DNA from: an uncultured Clostridia bacterium
GTDB lineage: Bacteria > Bacillota > Clostridia > Christensenellales > Borkfalkiaceae
Assembly: GCA_947625555.1 (NCBI GenBank)
Contig: CANQOT010000014.1
Span: forward strand, 1 to 45,033
DNA length: 45,033 nt
Direction of reading: 5' to 3'
Of this stretch, positions 32,115 to 40,867 are shown piece by piece (within the stretch, counting starts at the first letter, position 1; each line of letters opens with the position of its first letter). Both the position numbers and the translations under genes were made by a program. Below the pieces are notes generated by a model, which was not told the DNA's origin, made no database searches, and saw only the letters and a program-made list of their open reading frames with translations.

Positions 32115-33977
32115 ATGAACAAAAAGAGTTGGCTCATTGTGGGATTGTCGCTCGCGATGGCCGCAAGCATCGGCGTGGGCATCTCCGCCTGAGGTGAAAA
32201 AGAACCCGACACCCCCGAACACATCCACAACTATGACGCGTGGGACTACAACGCGACGCAGCACTGGAAGTACTGCGACGAACACGGCTCCGACAAGAGC
32301 AACATCGACGAGACCACCAAGGCAAACCACGACTTCAAAGACGGCAAATGCGAATGCGGCGCCACCGAGGGGAGCGGCCCCGTGACGCCCGCCGAGCTCG
32401 ATACCCGTGAGTTCTACGTCGTCGGCGGCGGCATGGGCGACCTCGCAACGGGCACGTGGACGGGCCCCAACGCTTCCTTCAAGTTCACCAAGGCCACGGA
32501 GCCCGACGCGAACGGCTACACCGTCTACACCTATCAGATGAAGCTCTATTCCGCCGACGAGTTCAAATTCATCGAGCAGAACACTATTTCGCAGAAGACG
32601 GACGCCGAGGGCAACACCACGACGGAGTGGGACGCCGCGACCACCTTCATGCTCGCCGACCTCGACGTGACCGCCGTCCCCGAAGCCTTCAAGGGCGACG
32701 ACAACATCGTCGTCAACACGGGTGCAGACGGCGTCTACAAGTTCACGCTTCTTACCAAGAAGGGCGGTTTGGCGAAGGAGAACAAGGTGAAGGTCGAGCT
32801 CGTCGAGCCCGTCGAGGCGCTCGACATCAACGAACAGTACGAGATGTACCTCGTCGGTACGATTGCCTCGAAGATGGGGACAAAGTGGCCCAGCCAATTC
32901 ACCGGCGGCTTATCGGATGTGCCGAAGTACTGCTACAAATTGGAACTCCAAGAGGACGGCAGGACCTTCTCCGTCGAAGCCAAACTTGCGACGAAGGATG
33001 AGTTCAAGGTATGGAACTATAAGACGGGCAATGCGAGCGCAGGCTATTACCCGACAGGCGAGGGCGGCAATCTCACCGTCGATGAGGACGGTTGGTATGT
33101 CGTGAGCTGGAAGGTGGGGGACGCCCGCCCGACCATCACCCCGCACGAGCACCGCTACACCGAGTGGGGATACGACGCCGACGGACATTGGAAGCAGTGT
33201 CCCGTCGATCAAGCGATCGACGAAGAGACGCGCGGCGAGCACACCTTCACCGAGGGCGTCTGCGAATGCGGCGCACCCGAACCGGCTGAATGCACCCACA
33301 ACGGCGGCATTGAATATCAGTACACGGCAGCTCCCGAATTCGTCGCCGAGGGCGGCGAGTTGGATGCGGTCTGCGCTCTGTGCAAGGCGCCTTTGAAGGT
33401 GCAATACGACAAGGGCGCAGAAGCCGCTACATCTGAAACGTCGGCTACCATTTTGGAAAATTCGGGGAAAACTTATTTAAGGGTTTCTAACGGGTCAGGT
33501 CTTTACCAATGTGTTGCGGTAAAGGTTACGAAGGCGGGCGCATATTCTTTGACCTTGAATACTGTTTTTCAAGGAGAAGGTGTATATACGGTTGTGCAGC
33601 AGATCACTGTTTCGACGACTTTAACAAGCTCAACGCTGGCATCGAAGGGATGTATTTTTAGGGATGTAAAAGAGGGCTTTGTGTCCAAAACAAGTACAGC
33701 TCTTGCAGAACCGTTCAAGACAAGAATATTATTCAACGGCGCACAGTACGTTCCGAGTCCCGACAATCCTAAAAACGATATTTGCTTGACCTTTACGGTG
33801 GAGCAAAGCGATTTGAGTGACGGTGAGTTTTATGTTATGGTAGGATACAACGCCGGGGGAACGACCGCAAAGTCACCGTCTCGCGGATATTTGGTTACAT
33901 TGGACATTCAAGACGCCGCCGCATCGTCGATTGTTGCCCCCGCCGAAGTCGCCCTGCTTCCCGAGAAGAAGGACTAA
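32115..33977 (+). pseudogene. Lipoprotein cassette B with in-frame TGA at the lipobox cysteine
   Basis: The frame from ATG 32115 (GGAGG six bases before) gives the same signal peptide as cassette A, MNKKSWLIVGLSLAMAASIG and on to ISA; codon 26, the lipobox cysteine, is TGA (32190-32192) where cassette A has TGC. The frame then stays open for 594 codons to 33977. Domains mirror cassette A: a His/Cys module, two carbohydrate-binding-like domains, a second module (HEHRYTEWGYD...CECG), then a different C-terminal beta-rich domain (about 430-600) replacing the leucine-rich repeats. It ends APAEVALLPEKKD. As written, only the signal peptide would be made, unless TGA is a sequencing error or is read through. 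A GTG at 32382 behind GGGGAG could restart translation, but the product would lack a signal peptide. Confidence 0.7.
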
Positions 33978-34160
33978 TAAGGCTTCCCCCCAAAGGGGGG
34001 AGGCTCCGCCGCAGGCGGTGGTGAGGGCATGGTGACCTGCCCGTGTCCTACGTGTCATTCCGAGGGCGTAGCCCGAGAGAATCCCCTAAATGAAAACTCG
34101 AAAGTCGGACTACGTATTAGGGGATACACTCGGGGCGTTGCCCCTCGGTATGACAGTTAC
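33978..34160. repeat. 183-bp repeat inserted between the cassette B stop and its 3' flank
   Basis: In cassette A the stop codon is followed directly by ACAGCCTACCCTCCATAA; in cassette B the matching ACAGCTCATCCTCCATAA starts only at 34161. The 183 bp between are repeat modules (GGCTTCCCCCC, CCGCCGCAGGCGG, CATTCCGAG...CTCGGTATGACAG). This is an empty-site/filled-site pair within one chromosome. Confidence 0.8.
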
Positions 34161-34263
34161 ACAGCTCATCCTCCATAAATTTCCCTTCGTCGGTGCGAGG
34201 CCCCATCCTCGCACCGACCCCCGCAAGGGGTCGGGGAAGGTTATGGGAACAAAGTAAAGTACA

Positions 34264-34292
34264 AAAAAACCGAGGTTTCCTCGGTTTTTTTG
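34264..34292 (+). terminator. Terminator of lipoprotein cassette B
   Basis: A6CCGAGG (34264-34275), loop TTT, CCTCGG and seven T; the twin of 10914-10942. Confidence 0.9.
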
Positions 34293-34297
34293 TTATT

Positions 34298-34540
34298 GCG
34301 CCCCCTCCATGGGAGGGGGGGTAGGGGGGTGGGGTGACGTTCTAATTCGTCACCCTGAGCCTGTCGAAGGGTTACCGCATTATAAAAATAAGGAGATGTT
34401 TCGACACGCGCGTACCGCGCGGCTCAACATGACGAAATGATAGCTCGCCCCACCACAGTCACGCTGCGCGTGACAGCTCCTCCCACGGAGGAGCCAAGAT
34501 TCACTCGCTTCGCTACTTCGCGCTACGCGCTCGTGCCGCG
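34298..34540. repeat. Intergenic repeat modules before the YihY-type gene
   Basis: G-run unit at 34303-34340, a GTCACCCTGAGCCTGTCGAAGG unit, GTCACGCTGCGCGTGAC and GCTCCTCCCACGGAGGAGC. No gene. Confidence 0.75.
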
Positions 34541-34570
34541 CTTAGTAGACAATAGTGCGCGCGGGGCGGA

Positions 34571-35449
34571 ATGAGGGCACGAACGGTTCATGATTTTTCC
34601 CGTCCTGCGCAAACTTCGGGTATGGGCAAAAAGGGAAAAAGGGGGAGGGGGACGGGAAAAATCGCCGCATGGTTTGCACGGGCGCGCGATTTCTATCGCG
34701 ACCTCGCGTCGCACCGCTACACGACGATCGCGGGCACGCTCACCTTCTTTTTGGTGCTCTCCTTCGTGCCCTTCCTCTTTTGGCTCACCCTCCTCTTCGG
34801 GAGCGCCCTCCATGCCGAGGACATCCTCGACCTCGAACTCTTCGGTTGGGCGCGGGACTTCCTTCTCTTCCTCAAAGACAACGCCGACGGGGCAAGGAGC
34901 GGGGTGAGCCTCTTTTTCCTCTTGACGACGCTCTGGTCGAGCAGCAGCTTTTTCTATCATCTGCGCCGCAGCGGGGAGATCGTCTACGACGAAAAACGCG
35001 CCAAACACGGTTGGAAAGTGCGCCTTTCCGCCGTCGGGCTCACCCTTCTCGTGCTCCTCTTCTTTGCGGCGGCTGCCGCCGTACTCCTTGCGGGGATCTA
35101 TGCCGTGCGCTTCCTCTCCCCATGGCTGGCCTATCCCGCCGAATACATCCTTCTCTTCGTCGTAGGCCTCTTTTCGGCGTGGATCCTCAACGCCTATGTC
35201 AGTCCCTACCGCCTCTCCCTTTCGGACACGGTGGGGGGAAGCGCGGTTACGGCCGCCCTATGGCTTATTGCCTCGGCCGCCTTCGCCGTCTATCTCCGCT
35301 TTTCGAGCGGCGAGAAGCTCTATGGCGCGCTCTCCCTCGTCATCGTCTTTCTCCTCTTTTTATATTGGATGATGATCTGTTTTACCGTGGGCGTCGTTTT
35401 CAACCGCATCCGCGTGAGGAAGCGCGACCTTGCGCACAAGGCCCTTTGA
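34571..35449 (+). CDS. YihY/BrkB-family inner membrane protein
   Basis: 292 residues, six predicted membrane helices in the YihY order, with YTTIAGTLTFFLVLSFVPF early, SAWILNAYVSPYR centrally and LYGALSLVIVFLLFLYWMM near the end, the equivalent of the family's YG-x2-A motif. Formerly annotated as ribonuclease BN by mistake; the true role is unknown. The start is uncertain: ATG 34571 has a poor GGGGCGGA site, and ATG 34622 (GKKGKRG) fits relatives better but has no ribosome site either. Stands alone between a repeat block and the acidic protein gene. Confidence 0.8.
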   Translation: MRARTVHDFSRPAQTSGMGKKGKRGRGTGKIAAWFARARDFYRDLASHRYTTIAGTLTFFLVLSFVPFLFWLTLLFGSALHAEDILDLELFGWARDFLLFLKDNADGARSGVSLFFLLTTLWSSSSFFYHLRRSGEIVYDEKRAKHGWKVRLSAVGLTLLVLLFFAAAAAVLLAGIYAVRFLSPWLAYPAEYILLFVVGLFSAWILNAYVSPYRLSLSDTVGGSAVTAALWLIASAAFAVYLRFSSGEKLYGALSLVIVFLLFLYWMMICFTVGVVFNRIRVRKRDLAHKAL

Positions 35450-35671
35450 GCCTTTTTGCGCGGGGGAAGGATCGCGCCGCACCGAGGCATGTCCGCCTGC
35501 CGCACCCGCTTTGCGCCCCTGCGCGCGGACATGGTCGGGCGATAAGGAAAATTGCGGCAAAAGCGCCGAATTTTTCGTTCGGAGGGTACCATGTTTGGGG
35601 TCATGGCGCGAAAAATCGTTGTTTTTTACAAAAAAATCGTGCATTTTCATAAAAATTTTTCCGCAAATATA

Positions 35672-35700
35672 TTTACATTTGCGCGAATATAGTGTAAAAT
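35672..35700 (+). promoter_or_regulatory. Promoter of the acidic repeat protein
   Basis: TTTACA (35672-35677), 17 bp, TAAAAT (35695-35700). The preceding 220 bp hold no gene; 35525-35534 and 35587-35594 are partial CGGACATGGTA motifs. Confidence 0.75.
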
Positions 35701-35740
35701 GGGACATGAGATAAAATTGCTTCATGAGGAGAGGTGAGTT

Positions 35741-37489
35741 ATGTCCGATATGAACAACAACAATGCACTCATTTTGGAAGGCATCTACAAGGGGCTTTCG
35801 GCCAAGGTCGACGACGTTAAGGAATCCGTCTTGAAGGAATTGCAGTTCAATTCCGCGCAGAGCGGCTCCACGACGGAGGCGATCCTTGCGGCGATCCGCG
35901 AACAGCTTGAACCCGTCCTTCTCGAGATCCAGTATCTGGAACAGCAGATCAGCGCGGTCAACGAGAAGAACGTCGGGGACCTTCAAGCCTTGCAGACGGC
36001 CATCACGGAGACGTTGGGCAAGAAGATCGACGAAAGGATCGACGCCCTCCGCGAGGAGCTCCTCGCAGAGGATAACGCGCCCGCGTCCGTCCCCGCAGAG
36101 TTCGATTACGACACACTCGCCGAGAAGATCGCAGCGGTGCTCCCCGAGCCCGATACGGATGCGATCGCAGAAAAAGTCGTCGCCGGCATTCCCGCAGCGG
36201 ACGAAGCCGCCATTGCCGACAGGGTCACCGAAGCCGTGGATTACGAGCTCATCGCAAACCGCGTCGTCGAGATCCTCGAACAGCGTTGGACCATCGAAGA
36301 GGTCGAAGATACCGAGGAGCCCGAGGAAGAGCCCGCGCCCGAAGAGGAGAGCGAGGAAGTCGTCGAGGAGACCGAGACCGAAGAGGAGCCCGTCGCAGAG
36401 GAAGTTCCCGTTGCGGCGCCCGCAGAACCCTTCGACTATGAGTTCGTCGCCAACCGCGTCGTCGAGCTCTTGAAGGGGCAGGGCTTGCTCGTCGCCGTCG
36501 TCGACGAGGCGCCTGTCGCGGAAGTTCCCGCTACGGCAGCCGCTCCCGCCGAACCCTTCGATTGCGACGGGGTCGCTACCCGCGTCGTCGAGATGTTGAA
36601 GGAAGAGGGCCTCGTTGCCGCCCAGGCCGAGACCGAGCCCGCCGAACCGTTTGATTACGACAGGGCCGCTACCCGCGTCGTCGAAATGTTGAAGGAAGAG
36701 GGCCTTCTCGTCGCCGCACAAGCCGAGACCGAGCCCGCGGAGCCCGAGCCCGTCGAGGAGCCCGTGGAAGAACCCGCGGAGCCCGAACCCGTCGAGGAAC
36801 CCGTAGAAGAGCCCGCCGAGCCCGAACCCGTCGAGGAACCCGTGGAAGAACCCGCGGAGCCCGAACCCGTCGAAGAGCCCGTCGAGGAACCTGCGGAAGA
36901 GCCCACCGTGGATGAACTTGCGGTCGCCGAGGCCGAGGTCGTCGAAACTCCCGCCGATGAGCCCGAAGTCGCCGAGGCAGACGAACCTTCCCCCGAGATG
37001 ACGACGCGCTTGAAGCGCAGCTTCACCGCGAAGATCATCGAGAGCGAGGAAACGGTCAAGCAATATTACAGCGACCTTAAAAACGCGCTCCTTGCCTATC
37101 CGCAGATGGCCTCGCAGATCAACTGGTCGAACGATCGCTTCGCCTTCAATAACGAGACCGTCGCCAAGATCGGCGTGCGCGGCAAGACGCTCTGCCTCTA
37201 TCTCGCCCTCGATCCCGAGGAGTTCCCCGAATCGGTCTATCACCAGAAGTTCGCGGGCAACACCAAGATGTACGAGCGCACCCCGCTCATGATGAAAGTA
37301 AAGAGCAACGTCGCGCTCAAACGTTCCATCCGCCTCATCGAACTTCTCGCCGAGCGGCTGGGCGTCGTCAAGGAAGAGATCGAGCCCGTCGATTATGTAT
37401 CCATGTATGCGTTCAGGAGCGAAGAAGAGCTTCTGAAAGAGGGCCTCATCAAGACGGGGCTTATGGAGAAGTCCGACCTCAATTTCTAA
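35741..37489 (+). CDS. Acidic Pro/Glu repeat protein with conserved C-terminal basic domain
   Basis: 582 residues, no signal peptide and no membrane segment, so cytoplasmic. Residues 1-115 are helical, coiled-coil-like. A helix motif of the form FDYD..ATRVVEMLKEEG recurs about five times (from about 118 to 325) between Glu/Pro/Ala linkers; then comes an almost exact array of EPAEPEPVEEPVEE (about 330-390). From about 425 a compact domain starts, RLKRSFTAKIIESEE with YYSDLKNALLAYPQ and GKTLCLYLALDPEEF, a C-terminal domain found in many Clostridia proteins of unknown function. GGAGAGG precedes the ATG. It is monocistronic, ending in the 37527 hairpin. The linker would act as a long spacer; function unknown. 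Confidence 0.8.
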   Translation: MSDMNNNNALILEGIYKGLSAKVDDVKESVLKELQFNSAQSGSTTEAILAAIREQLEPVLLEIQYLEQQISAVNEKNVGDLQALQTAITETLGKKIDERIDALREELLAEDNAPASVPAEFDYDTLAEKIAAVLPEPDTDAIAEKVVAGIPAADEAAIADRVTEAVDYELIANRVVEILEQRWTIEEVEDTEEPEEEPAPEEESEEVVEETETEEEPVAEEVPVAAPAEPFDYEFVANRVVELLKGQGLLVAVVDEAPVAEVPATAAAPAEPFDCDGVATRVVEMLKEEGLVAAQAETEPAEPFDYDRAATRVVEMLKEEGLLVAAQAETEPAEPEPVEEPVEEPAEPEPVEEPVEEPAEPEPVEEPVEEPAEPEPVEEPVEEPAEEPTVDELAVAEAEVVETPADEPEVAEADEPSPEMTTRLKRSFTAKIIESEETVKQYYSDLKNALLAYPQMASQINWSNDRFAFNNETVAKIGVRGKTLCLYLALDPEEFPESVYHQKFAGNTKMYERTPLMMKVKSNVALKRSIRLIELLAERLGVVKEEIEPVDYVSMYAFRSEEELLKEGLIKTGLMEKSDLNF

Positions 37490-37526
37490 CCCGCACAGAT
37501 TAGAAAGTTCGGATTCAGAAACGGAT

Positions 37527-37556
37527 GCGGAGAGCCGACTTTCGGCTCTCCGCTTT
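37527..37556 (+). terminator. Terminator between the acidic protein and rnj
   Basis: A perfect 12-bp stem (37527-37538 with 37542-37553) and TTT. The weak U-run may let some transcription pass into rnj. Confidence 0.8.
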
Positions 37557-37578
37557 ACCATATTGTAAGGAGTTTGAT

Positions 37579-39603
37579 TTGAACCAACAAAAAAAGAGCA
37601 ACAGACCCAAAGAAAAATCCGCCGACGCGGTCGAAATGGCCATCTTGAACGGGATCGAGGCCTACAACCGCGGGCAGAAGGATCCCAAAAAGAAGAGCCT
37701 CGGCGAAGAGAGGAGCCGCGAGGCCATGCAGGAAGCGGGCTTAAAGACCCGCCGTCCCTCCCGCGCAAAGGGGAGGGGGACCAAGATCGTCCTCACCAAA
37801 ACCGTCTCCGCCGACCCAAAGAGCAAGGCGGCGAGGCCCGCAGGTAGGCCCGCGCCAGCGGGAAAGACGCCCGCGGCGACCCCCAAGGGGGCGGAAAAGA
37901 CGCCCTTGAAAGGCGCGGCAGGAAGAGAAAAGCGCGCGAAGGCCAAAAGGCCCGTCAAGATCTTATTCTTCGGCGGCGTCGGCGAGATCGGCAAGAACAT
38001 GACGGCGATCGAGTACGGGAACGACATCATCGTCATCGATGCGGGCATCATCTTCCCCACGGAGGACATGCCGGGCATTGACCTCGTGTTCCCCGAGATC
38101 ACCTATCTTGTGAGCAACAGGCAGAAGATCCGCGGCGTATTTTTGACGCACGGCCACGAGGACCACATCGGCGGCGTGCCCTACCTCATGAAGGAGCTCC
38201 TTCCGGGGACGCCCGTCTACGGGACGAAGCTCACGCTCGCGCTCGTCGACAACAAATTGCGCGAACATCGCTTAAACCATGTCGAACTCGTCACCGTCAA
38301 GCCCAAGGACCGCATCAAGGCGGGCGCGTTCAGTGTGAACATCGTCAACGTCAACCACTCCATCGCGGGGGCGACCGCCCTCGCCGTCGAGACGCCCTAC
38401 GGCATCATCTTCCATAGCGGTGATTTCAAGATCGACCTCACCCCCGTCGCGGGCAGTCCCATCGACCTCGCGGAGATCGCGGAATACGGCAAACGCGGCG
38501 TTCTCCTCTACCTCGGCGAATCGACCAACATCGAGCGGCCGGGCTACACGATGAGCGAAAAGGTCGTGGGAACGACGCTCGAACACCTCTTTGCCGAACA
38601 TGCCGACCGCCGCATCATCATCGCGACCTTCGCTTCCAACGTCCACCGTTTGCAGCAGATCGTCGATATCGCGGCAAAGTTCAGGCGCAAGGTCGCCCTC
38701 TCGGGGCGGAGCATGTTCAACGTCGTCGAAGCGGCCGCCAAGATCGGCGAGATCACCATACCCGAGGGCATGCTCGTCGACGTCGAGAAGGCCAAAAATT
38801 ACTACGACCGCGAGATCGTCATCGTCTCCACGGGCTCGCAGGGGGAACCCATGTCCGCGCTCACCCGCATGGCGGCGGGCGAATTTAACAAGGTCACCAT
38901 CGGCGAAAACGATACCATCATCATCTCGGCGAGCCCCATTCCGGGCAACGAGCGCATGATCTGGGGCGTCATCAACAACCTCACGAGGTTGGGCGCAAAG
39001 GTCGTCTACGAGAGCCTCGAAAAGATCCATGTCTCCGGCCACGCCTGCGAAGAGGAGCACAAGATCATCCACGCCCTCCTGTCGCCCAAGTTCTTCATTC
39101 CCATTCACGGCGAATACAGGCACTTGAAGCGCCACGCCGCGCTTGCCGAGGAACTGGGCATGCCCGCCCGCTGCATCTTCATTCCCGAGATCGGCTCCTG
39201 CGCCGAGGTCACGGACGATAGTTTGAAGCGGGGCGAGAACTTCCCCGCGGGCGCCCGCCTCATCGACGGGAGCGGGTTCGAGGACTTCGGCACGAGCGAA
39301 GTTTTGAAGGACAGGGTGCGCATGGCGGAGGAGGGCATCTTCCTCATCGGCATCTCCGTCTCGGGCGGCAGCGTCGTGGGCGAGGCCGTCGTCGAGAGCA
39401 GGGGGTTTGTCTTTGCCGACGAGAAGGAGGAGCGCGACGCCCTCCGCGAGCTCAAAAACATCGCGGAACGCGCCGCCGAGGGCGTGCCTTCGGGCGCAGG
39501 GATCGCCGAGATCGAGAGCGCCGTGCGCCGTGCCGCCAAGAGCTATATTTTCAAACGCACCAAACAGTCCCCGTTGATCATTCCCATCGTCAACGAGATC
39601 TGA
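37579..39603 (+). CDS. rnj: Ribonuclease J with a long basic N-terminal extension (TTG start)
   Basis: 5'-3' exo- and endoribonuclease of mRNA decay and rRNA maturation. 674 residues from TTG 37579, which has TAAGGAG six bases ahead; the ATG at 37525 lies in a terminator hairpin and is rejected. The metallo-beta-lactamase/beta-CASP core starts near 125 (VKILFFGGVGEIGKNM) and has HGHEDHIGG from H191, a GDFKID site, STGSQGEPMSAL and HVSGHACEEE. The first 120 residues are Lys/Arg/Pro/Ala-rich and probably disordered; typical RNase J has about 555 residues. Such tails may bind RNA or partners; inference. First gene of a run of four. Confidence 0.93.
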   Translation: MNQQKKSNRPKEKSADAVEMAILNGIEAYNRGQKDPKKKSLGEERSREAMQEAGLKTRRPSRAKGRGTKIVLTKTVSADPKSKAARPAGRPAPAGKTPAATPKGAEKTPLKGAAGREKRAKAKRPVKILFFGGVGEIGKNMTAIEYGNDIIVIDAGIIFPTEDMPGIDLVFPEITYLVSNRQKIRGVFLTHGHEDHIGGVPYLMKELLPGTPVYGTKLTLALVDNKLREHRLNHVELVTVKPKDRIKAGAFSVNIVNVNHSIAGATALAVETPYGIIFHSGDFKIDLTPVAGSPIDLAEIAEYGKRGVLLYLGESTNIERPGYTMSEKVVGTTLEHLFAEHADRRIIIATFASNVHRLQQIVDIAAKFRRKVALSGRSMFNVVEAAAKIGEITIPEGMLVDVEKAKNYYDREIVIVSTGSQGEPMSALTRMAAGEFNKVTIGENDTIIISASPIPGNERMIWGVINNLTRLGAKVVYESLEKIHVSGHACEEEHKIIHALLSPKFFIPIHGEYRHLKRHAALAEELGMPARCIFIPEIGSCAEVTDDSLKRGENFPAGARLIDGSGFEDFGTSEVLKDRVRMAEEGIFLIGISVSGGSVVGEAVVESRGFVFADEKEERDALRELKNIAERAAEGVPSGAGIAEIESAVRRAAKSYIFKRTKQSPLIIPIVNEI

Positions 39604-39625
39604 AATTTTCAGGTAGGAGGAAGGT

Positions 39626-40246
39626 ATGAAGAAGAGCCTCACAGTCATGTGTCTGCTGCTCGGCCTCTGCACGGTGGCCGCCATCGTCGTCGCGGTGCTG
39701 GGATTTGTTTTGGACATTCTCCCGCTCGGCATCATCGGCTGCATCGCGGCGCTTGTCTCGCTGTGGTTCTTTGCGGGAATGCTCTACCGCGACGTCGTCT
39801 ATAACCGCGTGATCGCCTGTTTCGACGCGAAGGATTTCGCCAAGGCGCGCGAGATCATCGACGGGGCCGAGAGGAACCAATTCTTCTATCCCATCGTCCG
39901 CGTGCTCGTCTTTCAGCTCGGCCTGCGCACCGCGATCGGGCTCGACGATACCACCGAAGCCGTGCGCTACATCGAATCTCTCCGCGCGCTCGGCGGCAAC
40001 GAATGGCGGTATAAGACGGCCTACTTCCTCGCCATGATCAACCTCGATTGGGAGGACGTCTCGGCGGCCCGCGCGGAGTACACCGATTTTTCCGAGGCGT
40101 GCGGCGGGTCGGAAGCCTTTCATGAACAGTTGGAAATTTTAGACGCCGTCTTTGCCCATATCGACGGCGAAGGGGGCGAGCTCCCCGAGGCGGCGGAGCG
40201 TTCCGAATACCCCGTCGTCCACCGCGTTCTCACGAAATATTGCTGA
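39626..40246 (+). CDS. Two-helix membrane protein with helical-repeat cytoplasmic domain
   Basis: 206 residues. Two adjacent membrane helices (about 4-25 and 30-52), then a soluble alpha-helical region with TPR-like periodicity (VIACFDAKDFAKAREIIDGA; WEDVSAARAEYTDFSEA). AGGAGGAAGG precedes the ATG. The stop overlaps the methyltransferase start (TGATG). No family is recognised. Its place between RNase J and two tRNA-modification genes may be only operon convenience. Confidence 0.7.
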   Translation: MKKSLTVMCLLLGLCTVAAIVVAVLGFVLDILPLGIIGCIAALVSLWFFAGMLYRDVVYNRVIACFDAKDFAKAREIIDGAERNQFFYPIVRVLVFQLGLRTAIGLDDTTEAVRYIESLRALGGNEWRYKTAYFLAMINLDWEDVSAARAEYTDFSEACGGSEAFHEQLEILDAVFAHIDGEGGELPEAAERSEYPVVHRVLTKYC

Positions 40247-40824
40247 TGGAAGATTGGCGCGCGAAGCTCGCTAAAATGCGAAAGACGGCCCTTTCGGGGC
40301 GCGACCCGACCTGTGCGGACGCAACGCTCGAAGCGCTTTTGCGCCTTGCGGAAGGGGCGGAGCGCATTCTCGAGATCGGGGCGGCCGAATGCCTCACGTC
40401 CATCGCGCTACGCCTATCTTCGGGCGCGGAAGTGACCGCCATCGAGCGCGACGCGGCGCGCTGCGGGAGGGGGAGGGAGAACCTTCGCACCTTCGGCACG
40501 GAGGAAGGTATCCGCCTTCTCGAAGGGGACGCGGGGGAAATTTTGCCCTGTCTCGAAGGGCAGTTCGACCTCATCTTTTTGGACGGCCCGAAGGCGCAAT
40601 ACAGGCGGTATTTTCCCGATTGCAAGCGGCTTTTGCGCCGCGGCGGCGTCCTCGTCTCGGACGACGTGCTCCTCTTCGGCTGGGTGCGCGGGGAGCCTCC
40701 GAAAAAGCGCAAGATGCTCGCAGAGCACCTCCGCGAATACCTCGCGATGCTCGAGGGCGATCCCGACTTCGAGACGGAGATCTCGGAGATCGGCGAGGGC
40801 CTCGCCATCAGCAGAAAGAAATAG
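40246..40824 (+). CDS. trmR: TrmR-like O-methyltransferase (tRNA 5-hydroxyuridine methylation)
   Basis: 192 residues, class I SAM methyltransferase: motif I ILEIGAAECLTSIAL (about 44-58), acidic E73 in VTAIERD, FDLIFLDGPKAQY (about 110-122) with the DxxK-like metal/catalytic site and DDVLLFGWV. This is the COG4122/O-methyltransferase family; in Bacillus the member TrmR (YrrM) converts ho5U34 to mo5U34 in tRNAs. It is placed next to a U32 gene just as yrrM is next to yrrN/yrrO, whose products make ho5U, so TrmR is the best reading. Catechol-type O-methyltransferase is the alternative. Confidence 0.75.
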   Translation: MEDWRAKLAKMRKTALSGRDPTCADATLEALLRLAEGAERILEIGAAECLTSIALRLSSGAEVTAIERDAARCGRGRENLRTFGTEEGIRLLEGDAGEILPCLEGQFDLIFLDGPKAQYRRYFPDCKRLLRRGGVLVSDDVLLFGWVRGEPPKKRKMLAEHLREYLAMLEGDPDFETEISEIGEGLAISRKK

Positions 40825-40867
40825 AAATTCCGCCCGCCGCACCGCGGCGGGCGTCGCAAACAGAGCC

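Noticed and set aside
32190..32230. Selenocysteine recoding at the lipobox TGA
   Set aside because: Only a weak GGTG/CACC pairing follows; no convincing SECIS-like hairpin and no sel gene in the window. Kept as an open question, not called.
37525..37578. ATG at 37525 as the RNase J start
   Set aside because: It overlaps a perfect 12-bp terminator stem and has no ribosome site; TTG 37579 has TAAGGAG.
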